Shown here: positions 6,902 through 13,853 of the stretch, in pieces
Position numbering within the stretch: the stretch's first letter is position 1
Layout of the letters: every line of letters begins with the position of its first letter
NCBI GenBank assembly: GCA_965371445.1
Contig: CBDUYN010000232.1
Coordinates: forward strand, 1 to 13,853
Source of the DNA: DASWIG01 sp965371445
GTDB lineage: Bacteria; Acidobacteriota; Thermoanaerobaculia; Multivoradales; J023
Length of the DNA: 13,853 nucleotides
Direction of reading: 5' to 3'
The notes under the pieces: model-generated
Databases searched by the model: none
Seen by the model: only the letters and a program-made list of their open reading frames with translations
Told to the model about the DNA's origin: nothing
Position numbers and translations under genes: made by a program

Positions 6902-6975
6902 CCCAGGAACACCGTCTCGTCTACCTGGTGAGCGACGATCGGATCGACTTCCTCCAGGCCCGGTATCACTACTGA
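6826..6975 (+). pseudogene. yoeB: YoeB toxin remnant lacking its N-terminal half
   Basis: Read in the frame ending at TGA 6973-6975, the sequence gives EDPFRGIGKPEPLRHLGG, then WSRRLTQEHRLVYLV and the terminal ARYHY. This aligns with E. coli YoeB from about residue 36 to its end. All three catalytic residues of the YoeB ribonuclease are present: the Glu of KPEP (E46), the Arg of EHR (R65) and the His of YHY (H83). About 35-40 N-terminal codons, including the start and the helices that YefM binds, are missing. The frame differs from that of the antitoxin, and no plausible start or ribosome site precedes it. A single deletion of roughly 110-120 bases between the end of yefM and codon ~36 of yoeB explains the arrangement. 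It is probably untranslated. Confidence 0.85.
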
Positions 6976-6997
6976 CGACACTACTCAAAACGTAGGC

Positions 6998-9900
6998 TCA
7001 GAACGCGCCGACGTCGGCCCGGCCGCAGATCTCTCCCGGCGGATTGTGGTACGTCTTCGACTCCCCCGTCGCCGTGTCGGTCACCGTGATCGTGTACTCG
7101 ACGTCGGAGAGCGCGCCGTAAAAGACCCAGAACTTGCCGTTAACGGCCCTCCCGTCGAGGACTTTCACCGCCAAGTCGAGCGCGTTGGGGTTGAAGAACC
7201 AAAAATAACCCGTCTCGTCGCTTCCCGCGACACCGTGACCCACACCTTCGACGCCGTCCGCGTGCTGGTTGCGCCAGCTCACCTCGACGCGGAAGCGATC
7301 CTCCACGAGACAGAGGCCGTCGGCGTCTCCACCGCAGGAGCCCGCGTCCTTCTTCTCCAGCTCGACCAGGGGCCACGGCCACGGCCATAGGGCGGCGTCC
7401 GTCGATGGGACCACGACGACGTTGTCGTCGGCAAAGGCCCGCGTGTCGCCTTCGCCGCAGAGGTTACCCTGAGGATTGTGATACGTCCGCTCCGCCCCGG
7501 TCTCCCGTTCGGTCACTGTAATGTCGTACTCGACGTCACTCAAAGCGCCGTAGAAAAACCAGAAGTGACCGTTCAGGTGCCGGCCGTCGAGGACGTTGAC
7601 CAGGACCTCGACGTTCTGGGGGTTGAAGAAGTAAAAGAAACCCGTGTTGTCCGAGTACGGGATCGCCCGGGCCTCCTCCTCGGCGCCGCCGGCGCGTGGG
7701 TTGCGCCAGCTCACCCGGGTCTCGAACTGTCCGTCGAGCAGCAGCAGCAGGGTCGACGGCGTCACTGCGACGGTGACGTCGGCCGTGGCCGGTACCAATG
7801 CGGACGACGAAGCCGCGTTCACCGCGTAGACCAGGTCCTCGAGGCGTGCCTCATCCACCGTCACTTCGACCTCGAAGCTCGCGGCCGAGCCCACCGCGAC
7901 CCGGCCGAGAGTGCAAGTCGGCGTCGCGGCGGGATCCTCCGTGCAACCCCTCGTCGCGACGAGGCGGACGCCGTCCGGCAACGCGCCGCTGACGACCACA
8001 TCGTCGGCATCGGCGTCGCCGGTGTTGGTCACCGTCACCGTGTATTTCAGGGTGGCGCCGGCGAGCACCGGGTCGGGCGCCGCCGCGAGGTCGACGACGA
8101 GGGTTGCGGCCGGGAGGCTCACCGTCGCCTGGGCCGTGTTGTCGTCGGGCTCGGGTTCCGGCGTCTGGGAGCTCGTGCTCACCTCGATGTCCAGAGCGCC
8201 AGTGAGGCCGTCTGCAAGGTCGACGGTGAAGCTCGCCTGCCGCTCAGCTCCCTCGATAAGGGTACCGAGGCCGCAAGTGACGACGCCGTCGTCCTCGGAG
8301 AGGGCATCGCAGCCGCTCGTTGCAACGAGGCTCACTCCTTCCGGCAGCACGGTCGTCACTACGGCTTCCACCGCCACCTGCGGCCCGGCGTTTCTCACCT
8401 TGACGGTGTAGGACAACGCCTCTCCGGCCGATGCCGTCGACGGTGCGTCGAGCTCGATCGAGAGGTCCGCTTCGCCCACGCCGGTGGGCTCCGTGACCCG
8501 GTTGTCGCCCAGATCCGGGTCGGGCGTCACCGAAGTGACTTCGGCGACCAGCGCCAGGGTTCCCGCGAACCCGCTCTCCACCCGCGTGGTGAGTGCCACG
8601 CTGCGGGTCTCCCCGGCCGGAAGAGCCCCCAACGAGCACAGCGTCGCACCCTCGACGCAACCGGTCGTCGCCAGGAGCGCCAGCGTGTCGGGAAACTCGA
8701 CGATCAGGGCGACGCCCAGGGCGTCGGCGGTGCTCAGGTTCGTGACCGTCAGCGTGTAGACGACGGTGTCGCCTTCGAGCAGCGGATCCGGCGAATCGGT
8801 CACTAGAAGCTCCAGGTCGGTGGCGACCGCGAAGAGACGGGTCTCGACCTCGTCGGCACCGTTCGGCGGCTCTTCCTGCCAGGCGACGACAAATTCCTCG
8901 GCCTCTTCTTCCGAGACGTCCGCAGGCGGCGCGAACGCCAGGGCCGGAAGCTCCGCCGCGGTGCTCGTCGGCGCGTCGCTGACCACGAAGTCGACTCCCA
9001 GGGGACGGGCGCTGAAGTCGACCCCCAGAGGTCTGACGCCGACCAACCGCCCTACGACACCACTCGCGAGCGCGCCGCCCGGCTGCTCCCAGACCACCAC
9101 GAAATGGTCCGCGGTGCTGTCGATCCGCGGCCGGCGGCCCTCTTCCTCAAAGGAGCTCACCGCGAAGTCGACCCCCAACGGCCGCGCGGCGAAATCCAGC
9201 TGTCGGCCGGAGATTCCGCTCCCAGCGTGGCGCCACACCACCAGGAAGCTCTCGGACTCGACGTCGAAGGCCACGTCGCTCTCGCTCGCCGAGTCCGACG
9301 ACGTGGAGATCACGAAGTCGACCCCGAGCGGACGGGTGCCGCTGACCCGCCGTCCGACGACCTCCCGCAGCTCTGCCGCCGTCTTCTGAGGCCGGTCCCA
9401 GACCACCAGGAGCTCGTCGCCCAGGCCGCGCGTGAGCGACGGCCGCGACGACTCGTCGCCCTCCCCGCCGCTGATCTGGAAGTCGACCCCCAGAGGACGC
9501 ACGCCGGCGCTCAACGACTGGCCGAAGATGCCACCGGTGCCCGCGCCCGGTGCCTCCTCCCACACCACGAGAAAACCGCCGGACTCTTGCGTCGCCACCG
9601 AGGGACCGGTCCGGTCGTTCCCTGCAGCGCTGCCGATCAGGAAGTCGACCCCCAGAGGACGCCCCGCCAAGTCGAGCTGCAAGGCGCCAATGCGATTCTC
9701 CTCGCCCGCGGGCAGGTCTTCCCAGATCACCAGGAAGGTTTCCGAGACCGAGTCGAAAGCCACTGCCGGGTTCTTGGCCGAGCCCTCGGCGGAGCCGGCG
9801 ATCAGGAAGTCGTCCCCCAGCGGATGCGTTCCCGCCGCCAGCACCTGGCCGACGACGACGCTCCCGGCCGGCGTCGTCCGCTCGGCCACCACCAGGGCGT

Positions 9901-12900
9901 CGCCGGCGAGGTTGAAGTCCACGTCCGGCCGCCCGACGTCGATGAGCTCCGTTGCTTCCTGCGGCACCACCTGACCCGAGACGAGCTCGTCGTCGTCGCG
10001 GGCCGTGTTGTTCGCCAGGTCCGGATCCGGGGCGGCGCCCGCCGTGACGGTGGCGACGCTCGTCACGATCCCGGTCGCGACGCTGCTCAGGTGACCGGCC
10101 GCTTTGTAGACCCGGCTGCCGCCGGCGGCCAGGGAAAACGTCTCGTGGATCTCGCCGCTACCACTTCCGCCACCAACACCGTCACAGGAGTCGTCGGCGT
10201 CGTCCGTACAGGTCCAGGCGACGCCCAGGAGCTCCGGCGGGAAGGTCTGGACGAGCGACGCGCCCCCGACGTCGCTGGGACCGAGGTTGGTCACCGTCAC
10301 CACGTAGGCCAGAGGTTTGGAGGCGACCGCCGTCGTGCGGTCGTTGTCGTTGCTGACGGCGAGGTCGGCCTCGGGCTCGAGGACGCTTGCGGCAGCCGCG
10401 GTGTTCGACGACGGATCGGGGTCGAACACCCCTGCCGGGAGCACGATCTTCGCCTCGTTGACGATCGTCCCCGTGGCGCCCGCCGCAATGGTCGCGACGA
10501 TCGCGTAGCTCGTGCTCGCCCCCGCGGGCAAGCTCACCGACTCCAGGAGGGCACCTGCCGCCGGGACCGCCGTACACGTGGCGCCCGCGGCGGAGGTACA
10601 CGTCCAGCTCACCTCCTGAAGGGCTGGAGGAAAGACATCGGCGACTCCAATGCCGAAGACGTCCTGGGGACCGTCGTTCGTGATCGTCAAGGTGTAGGCC
10701 AGCTCCAGACCCGGCACCGCCACGTCGGGGCCGGTGAGCTCGACCACCAGGTCGGCCCGGCCTTCGACCACCGTCTCCGTGGTCGCGGTCTCGTCGCCGG
10801 GCGCCGACTCCGTCGTCGTCGAGGTCACCTCCGCCGCGAGCCGAAGAGTCCCGGAGGTCTCCGGCGCCACCGCTACCGCGATCTCGAAGGAACGCGCCGC
10901 ACCCGCGGCCACGGTTCCCAGGGCACACGACGGCACCCCGGTCGGATCTTCGGCACAGTCGCTCGTCGCCGCCAGGTCCACGCCCTCCGGAAGCGTCGCC
11001 GTCACCGTCACGGCCTCGGCGTCGAAGGGACCGCGGTTGGTAACCGTCACCGTGTAGACGAGGTCCTCGCCGCCGCCGACCGGGTCCGGGGAATCCGTCA
11101 GCGTGAGGGCGAGGTCGGTCGCCGGCACGACCCCGGTCGTCTCGACCGCCGTCTCGTCGCCGGGTCCGGCTTCTGTCGCCGCCGACGACACCACGGCCGT
11201 GTTGGAGACCCTTCCGGCCACGACGGGAGCGGGTACGGTGACCTCGACGGTGATCGGAGGAGCGGAACCGACGGCGAGACTCTCTCGCGTACAGCTCACC
11301 ACGCCGCTGGCAAAAGCGCAGGACCAGCCCTCCCCCGAGGCGCTCGTAAAGCTCACTTCCGGTGACAGGGTGTCCGTGACCACGACCGACGTCGCGGTCG
11401 ACGGACCGGCGTTGGCAACGTTGATCGTGTAGGTCAGCAAGGCGTGGATCTCCACCGGATCCGGAGCGTCGCTCTGGACGACGGAGAGGTCAGCGTCGGC
11501 GGTGAGAACCGTGTCGGCGTCGGTAGCGAGGTTGTTGCCCGGCGTCGAATCGGTCACCGAAGCGAGGATCGTCGCAGTGTTCGACAGCGATCCGGTCGCC
11601 GCCGGATCGATCGTGCAGCTCACGGTGTAGGTCACCGAGCTGCCCGACGGTAGCGAAAGCGCCTCCGAAAGGTTCCCCGAGCCCGACGCCGTGTTGCCCG
11701 ACGCGCCACCCGCCGCCACGCTGGTGTAGGTACACGTCAGGGCCGCCGGGAACGTGTCGGTGAGCGTCGCCGAAGGCTCGTCGCTGGGGCCGGCGTTCGA
11801 GGCCACGATCGTGTAGGTCAGCGAGCCGCCCGGCGTCGCCGACATCACACCGTCGGTCTTGGTGACGGAAAGGTCGACGTCGGCGGTGAGGACCGTGTCG
11901 TTGTCGGTGGCGCTGTTGTTGCCCGGTGTCGAATCGCTCACCGAGGCGGCGATCGACGCCGTGTTCGAAAGCGTCCCCGTGGCGGCCGAGTCGATCGTGC
12001 AGCTCACGGTGTAAGTCACCGAGCTGCCCGACGGCAGCGACAGCGTCTCGGAAAGGTTTCCCGAGCCCGCCGCCGTGTTGCCCGACGCGCCACCGGCCGC
12101 GACGCTGGTGTAGGTGCACATCAGGGCCGCTGGAAACGTGTCGGTGAACGTCGCCGAAGGCTCGTCACTGGGACCGGCGTTCGAGGCGACGATCGTGTAG
12201 GTGAGCGAGCCGCCCGGCGTCGCCGACGTCACGCCGTCGGTTTTGGTGACCGACAGGTCGGCGTCGGCGGTGAGGACCGTGTCGCTGTCGGTGGCGCTGT
12301 TGTTGCCGGGCGTCGAATCGGTCACCGAGGCCGTGATCGAAGCCGTGTTCGGCAGCGTCCCGATGGCCGCCGGGTCGATCGTGCAGCCCGCGGTGTAGGT
12401 TACCGAGCTGCCCGACGGCAACGACAGCGTCTCGGAAAAGTCGCCCGAGCCCGCCGCCGTGTTGCCCGACGCGCCGCCGGCCGCCACGCTCGTGTAGGTA
12501 CACGTCAAGGCGAGAGGGAACGTGTCGGTGAGCGTCGCCGACGGATCGTCGCTCGGACCGGCGTTCGAGGCCACGATCGTGTAGGTCACCGAGGCGCCCG
12601 GCGTCGCCGCCGTCACGCCGTCGGTCTTGGTCACCGAAAGGTCGGCGCCAGCGGTGAGGACCGTGTCGCTGTCGGTGGCGTTGTTGTTGCCGGGTGTCGA
12701 ATCGGTCACCGACGCCGTGATCGTCGCCGTGTTCGAAAGCGTCCCCGTAGCGGCCGGGTCGATCGTGCAGCTCACGGTGTAGGTCACCGAGCTGCCCGAC
12801 GGTAGCGAAAGCGTCTCCGAGAGGTTTCCCGAGCCCGCCGCCGTGTTGCCCGACGCGCCGCCGGCCGCCACGCTCGTGTAGGTGCACGTCAGGGCCGCCG

Positions 12901-13853
12901 GGAACGTGTCGGTGAGCGTCGCCGACGGCTCGGTGCTCGGACCGGCGTTCGAGGCGACGATCGTATAGGTCAGCGTTGTCTGGCCCGGGACGGCGGAGGT
13001 CACGCCGTCGGTCTTGGTGATCGCCAGATCGGCCAGCGGCTGCACCGTCAGGGTGTCGGTCGCTGTGCCGCTGGTGCCGGCCGACGAGGTCAGGTTGCCG
13101 GACGTGTTGACGTGCGCGCCGATCACCGAGCTGGTGACGTCGACGGACACGGTGCAGCTCGCCCCGGCGGCCACCGAGCCGCCGGTGTAAGTGACGGCGC
13201 CGGTGTCGGGGACGGCGCTCAGCGTGCCGCTGCAGCCGTCCGTCGCGCCGTTGGGCGTCGCGATCACTACCAATGACGGCGTGATCCGGAACACGTTGTC
13301 GCTATTAGCACCCGTCACGTAGACGCCTCCGGACCCGACCGCGACGCTGAAAGGCAACGGAAAATCAAAGGGATTGCCGGAGCTGTCGCCAGCGCCGTCG
13401 AGGACCTCTGTGACAAGTCCTGCTGGCGTGATCTGGAACGTATTGTCACTGTTACGGCCCGTGACGTAGACGTTATCCGAGCCGTCGACCGCGACGCCGT
13501 CGGAACTATCGAGGATGTTGCCGGCGCCGTCGCCGGTGGCGTCGAGGATCTCGCTGATGGTGCCGCCCGGAGTGATCTTGAACGCGTTGTTACTGAATCG
13601 GCCCGTGACGTAGACGTTGCCTGAGCCGTCGACCGCGATGCCGGTGGGCAGATCGAGGAAGTTGCCGGCACCGTCGCCGGTGGCATCGAGGATCTCGCTG
13701 ATGGTGCCGCCCGGAGTGATCTTGAACGCCTTGTTGGTAAGACTGCCCGTGACGTAGACGATCCCTGAGCCATCGACCGCGACGGCGAAGGACTGATCGA
13801 GGGTGTTGCCGGCACCGTCGCCGGTGGCGTCGATGATCTCGCTGATGGTGCCG
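6998..13853 (-). CDS. Giant multidomain repeat protein: NHL-like blades, DUF11 modules, internal propeller, duplicated C-terminal domain (5' end outside window)
   Basis: One frame stays open from the right edge to TGA 7000-6998, giving 2284 visible residues with no start inside the window. A TTG at 13357 only looks like a start because the upstream repeats contain no start codons. In protein order: 48-49-residue NHL-like blades (13852-13274); a short DUF11-like piece (about 13273-13037); four near-identical DUF11 modules (about 13036-11496); four diverged DUF11 modules (about 11495-9965); a seven-unit propeller-like region with RPLGVDF motifs (about 9964-8823); three DUF11 modules (about 8822-7750); and two 98-residue aromatic-rich domains (7726-7433 and 7294-7001) split by a linker containing WPWPWP. 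DUF11 modules are Ig-like beta domains of large exported proteins. I see no C-terminal membrane helix, PEP-CTERM or LPXTG sorting signal. It is probably secreted or surface-attached; the function is unknown. It converges on the toxin-antitoxin remnant, leaving 22 bases between. Confidence 0.92.
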   Translation of the reverse strand, partial: GTISEIIDATGDGAGNTLDQSFAVAVDGSGIVYVTGSLTNKAFKITPGGTISEILDATGDGAGNFLDLPTGIAVDGSGNVYVTGRFSNNAFKITPGGTISEILDATGDGAGNILDSSDGVAVDGSDNVYVTGRNSDNTFQITPAGLVTEVLDGAGDSSGNPFDFPLPFSVAVGSGGVYVTGANSDNVFRITPSLVVIATPNGATDGCSGTLSAVPDTGAVTYTGGSVAAGASCTVSVDVTSSVIGAHVNTSGNLTSSAGTSGTATDTLTVQPLADLAITKTDGVTSAVPGQTTLTYTIVASNAGPSTEPSATLTDTFPAALTCTYTSVAAGGASGNTAAGSGNLSETLSLPSGSSVTYTVSCTIDPAATGTLSNTATITASVTDSTPGNNNATDSDTVLTAGADLSVTKTDGVTAATPGASVTYTIVASNAGPSDDPSATLTDTFPLALTCTYTSVAAGGASGNTAAGSGDFSETLSLPSGSSVTYTAGCTIDPAAIGTLPNTASITASVTDSTPGNNSATDSDTVLTADADLSVTKTDGVTSATPGGSLTYTIVASNAGPSDEPSATFTDTFPAALMCTYTSVAAGGASGNTAAGSGNLSETLSLPSGSSVTYTVSCTIDSAATGTLSNTASIAASVSDSTPGNNSATDNDTVLTADVDLSVTKTDGVMSATPGGSLTYTIVASNAGPSDEPSATLTDTFPAALTCTYTSVAAGGASGNTASGSGNLSEALSLPSGSSVTYTVSCTIDPAATGSLSNTATILASVTDSTPGNNLATDADTVLTADADLSVVQSDAPDPVEIHALLTYTINVANAGPSTATSVVVTDTLSPEVSFTSASGEGWSCAFASGVVSCTRESLAVGSAPPITVEVTVPAPVVAGRVSNTAVVSSAATEAGPGDETAVETTGVVPATDLALTLTDSPDPVGGGEDLVYTVTVTNRGPFDAEAVTVTATLPEGVDLAATSDCAEDPTGVPSCALGTVAAGAARSFEIAVAVAPETSGTLRLAAEVTSTTTESAPGDETATTETVVEGRADLVVELTGPDVAVPGLELAYTLTITNDGPQDVFGIGVADVFPPALQEVSWTCTSAAGATCTAVPAAGALLESVSLPAGASTSYAIVATIAAGATGTIVNEAKIVLPAGVFDPDPSSNTAAAASVLEPEADLAVSNDNDRTTAVASKPLAYVVTVTNLGPSDVGGASLVQTFPPELLGVAWTCTDDADDSCDGVGGGSGSGEIHETFSLAAGGSRVYKAAGHLSSVATGIVTSVATVTAGAAPDPDLANNTARDDDELVSGQVVPQEATELIDVGRPDVDFNLAGDALVVAERTTPAGSVVVGQVLAAGTHPLGDDFLIAGSAEGSAKNPAVAFDSVSETFLVIWEDLPAGEENRIGALQLDLAGRPLGVDFLIGSAAGNDRTGPSVATQESGGFLVVWEEAPGAGTGGIFGQSLSAGVRPLGVDFQISGGEGDESSRPSLTRGLGDELLVVWDRPQKTAAELREVVGRRVSGTRPLGVDFVISTSSDSASESDVAFDVESESFLVVWRHAGSGISGRQLDFAARPLGVDFAVSSFEEEGRRPRIDSTADHFVVVWEQPGGALASGVVGRLVGVRPLGVDFSARPLGVDFVVSDAPTSTAAELPALAFAPPADVSEEEAEEFVVAWQEEPPNGADEVETRLFAVATDLELLVTDSPDPLLEGDTVVYTLTVTNLSTADALGVALIVEFPDTLALLATTGCVEGATLCSLGALPAGETRSVALTTRVESGFAGTLALVAEVTSVTPDPDLGDNRVTEPTGVGEADLSIELDAPSTASAGEALSYTVKVRNAGPQVAVEAVVTTVLPEGVSLVATSGCDALSEDDGVVTCGLGTLIEGAERQASFTVDLADGLTGALDIEVSTSSQTPEPEPDDNTAQATVSLPAATLVVDLAAAPDPVLAGATLKYTVTVTNTGDADADDVVVSGALPDGVRLVATRGCTEDPAATPTCTLGRVAVGSAASFEVEVTVDEARLEDLVYAVNAASSSALVPATADVTVAVTPSTLLLLLDGQFETRVSWRNPRAGGAEEEARAIPYSDNTGFFYFFNPQNVEVLVNVLDGRHLNGHFWFFYGALSDVEYDITVTERETGAERTYHNPQGNLCGEGDTRAFADDNVVVVPSTDAALWPWPWPLVELEKKDAGSCGGDADGLCLVEDRFRVEVSWRNQHADGVEGVGHGVAGSDETGYFWFFNPNALDLAVKVLDGRAVNGKFWVFYGALSDVEYTITVTDTATGESKTYHNPPGEICGRADVGAF
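7001..7294 (-). repeat. C-terminal aromatic-rich domain, copy 2 (98 codons)
   Basis: The copy runs from FRVEVSWRNQ to CGRADVGAF at the protein's end, with GYFWFFNPNALDLAVKVLDG, GKFWVFYGALSDVEYTITV and TYHNPPGEICG. It aligns with copy 1 without gaps (294 bases each). One conserved Cys sits near the end of each copy. The protein stops directly after the domain, so the domain itself may act as the terminal export or anchoring element; that is inference. Confidence 0.8.
7433..7726 (-). repeat. C-terminal aromatic-rich domain, copy 1 (98 codons)
   Basis: The copy runs from FETRVSWRNP to CGEGDTRAF, with GFFYFFNPQNVEVLVNVLDG, GHFWFFYGALSDVEYDITV and TYHNPQGNLCG. It is exactly 294 bases, the same as copy 2. 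This domain resembles C-terminal domains I recall from many large Acidobacteriota proteins, but I know no assigned function for it. Confidence 0.8.
8987..9826 (-). repeat. Seven copies of a 21-bp segment encoding RPLGVDF in a propeller-like region
   Basis: The copies lie at 9806-9826 (variant HPLGDDF), 9641-9661, 9479-9499, 9314-9334, 9164-9184, 9014-9034 and 8987-9007. Spacings are 165, 162, 165, 150, 150 and 27 bases. The copies at 9479 and 9641 are identical over all 21 bases. Between them lie units of about 50-55 residues, each with a strand of the type FLVVW plus an acidic or basic turn. Seven such strands can be counted (VVAER, VIWED, VVWEE, VVWDR, VVWRH, VVWEQ, VAWQE), consistent with a seven-bladed beta-propeller. 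Confidence 0.8.
11496..13036 (-). repeat. Four near-identical 384-bp DUF11 repeats
   Basis: The module-start codons (ADLSVTKTDG) recur at about 13031, 12644, 12260 and 11876, with the next diverged module at about 11492. The spacing is exactly 384 bases (128 codons), except 387 in the first, which has one extra codon. Shared segments include YTIVASNAGPS, TDTFPAALTCTYTSVAAGG, SLPSGSSVTYTVSCTID and SVTDSTPGNN. The differences are scattered single substitutions, pointing to recent tandem amplification or gene conversion. Each module keeps a Cys pair (TCTY and SCTI). Confidence 0.9.
13274..13853 (-). repeat. Four tandem 144-bp units encoding NHL-like propeller blades
   Basis: Units of 48 codons begin at 13852, 13708, 13564 and 13420; the last is 49 codons and more diverged. 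Each reads GTISEILDATGDGAGN, then a GIAVDGSGNVYVTG core, then NAFKITPG. The pattern 'AVDxSGNVYVT...I' is that of NHL/SBBP beta-propeller blades. More units probably lie beyond the right edge, since a closed propeller needs about six or seven blades. The first three units are nearly identical in DNA, indicating recent duplication. Confidence 0.85.

Noticed and set aside
6976..6997. Bidirectional terminator between the toxin remnant and the giant gene
   Set aside because: Only a weak CTGA/TCAG symmetry is present, with no T tract; it cannot be supported.
9104..11365. Long plus-strand frames (including 7478-8806) opposite the giant repeat gene
   Set aside because: Their products are Arg/Gly/His-rich with no domain signature, while the minus strand encodes clear DUF11 and propeller repeats. 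They are shadows.
11496..13036. CRISPR-like array because of regular repeats
   Set aside because: The 384-base period is a multiple of three, lies in one open frame and encodes DUF11 domains; there are no short repeats with unique spacers.

Overview
The window is GC-rich throughout and carries a TonB-dependent outer-membrane receptor, so the source is a Gram-negative bacterium. The two copies of an aromatic-rich C-terminal domain at the end of the giant DUF11 protein resemble, from memory, domains common in Acidobacteriota (Thermoanaerobaculia-like genomes). I treat that taxonomic guess as tentative. No rRNA, tRNA, CRISPR array or insertion sequence is visible. No gene-free stretch exceeds 300 bases; the longest is the 199-base divergent control region at 354-552.

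Region 1 (1-6453) is a catabolic and uptake module. A hydantoinase/oxoprolinase-family gene (hyuA-like) runs leftward out of the window from 353. Divergent from it is a tightly packed rightward operon: TonB-dependent receptor (553-3066), class III CoA-transferase (3079-4293), VOC/methylmalonyl-CoA-epimerase-like protein (4324-4734), HMG-CoA-lyase-like aldolase (4736-5656) and a HutC-type GntR regulator (5653-6453). The gaps between the operon genes are 12, 30, 1 and -4 bases. The control region has a near-consensus sigma70 promoter (TTGACA, 17-base spacer, TATAAC) with a perfect 14-bp palindrome (GACATCTAGATGTC) in the spacer, which is a natural candidate operator for the GntR protein. The likely logic is import of an organic acid through the receptor, activation to a CoA thioester, C-C cleavage by the lyase-type enzyme, and substrate-responsive derepression. 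The actual substrate cannot be read from the sequence.

Region 2 (6490-6975) is a decayed yefM-yoeB toxin-antitoxin locus. The promoter, the double TGTACA operator and the antitoxin are preserved. The toxin has lost roughly its first 35-40 codons, and what remains is out of frame with the antitoxin.

Region 3 (6998-13853, minus strand) is one giant open frame, 2284 visible residues and still open at the window edge. In protein order it holds at least four 48-residue NHL-like blades, a half-size DUF11-like segment, four near-identical 128-residue DUF11 modules, four diverged DUF11 modules, a predicted seven-blade propeller marked by the repeated motif RPLGVDF, three more DUF11 modules, and two copies of a 98-residue aromatic-rich domain. 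It is most likely a secreted or surface repeat protein.
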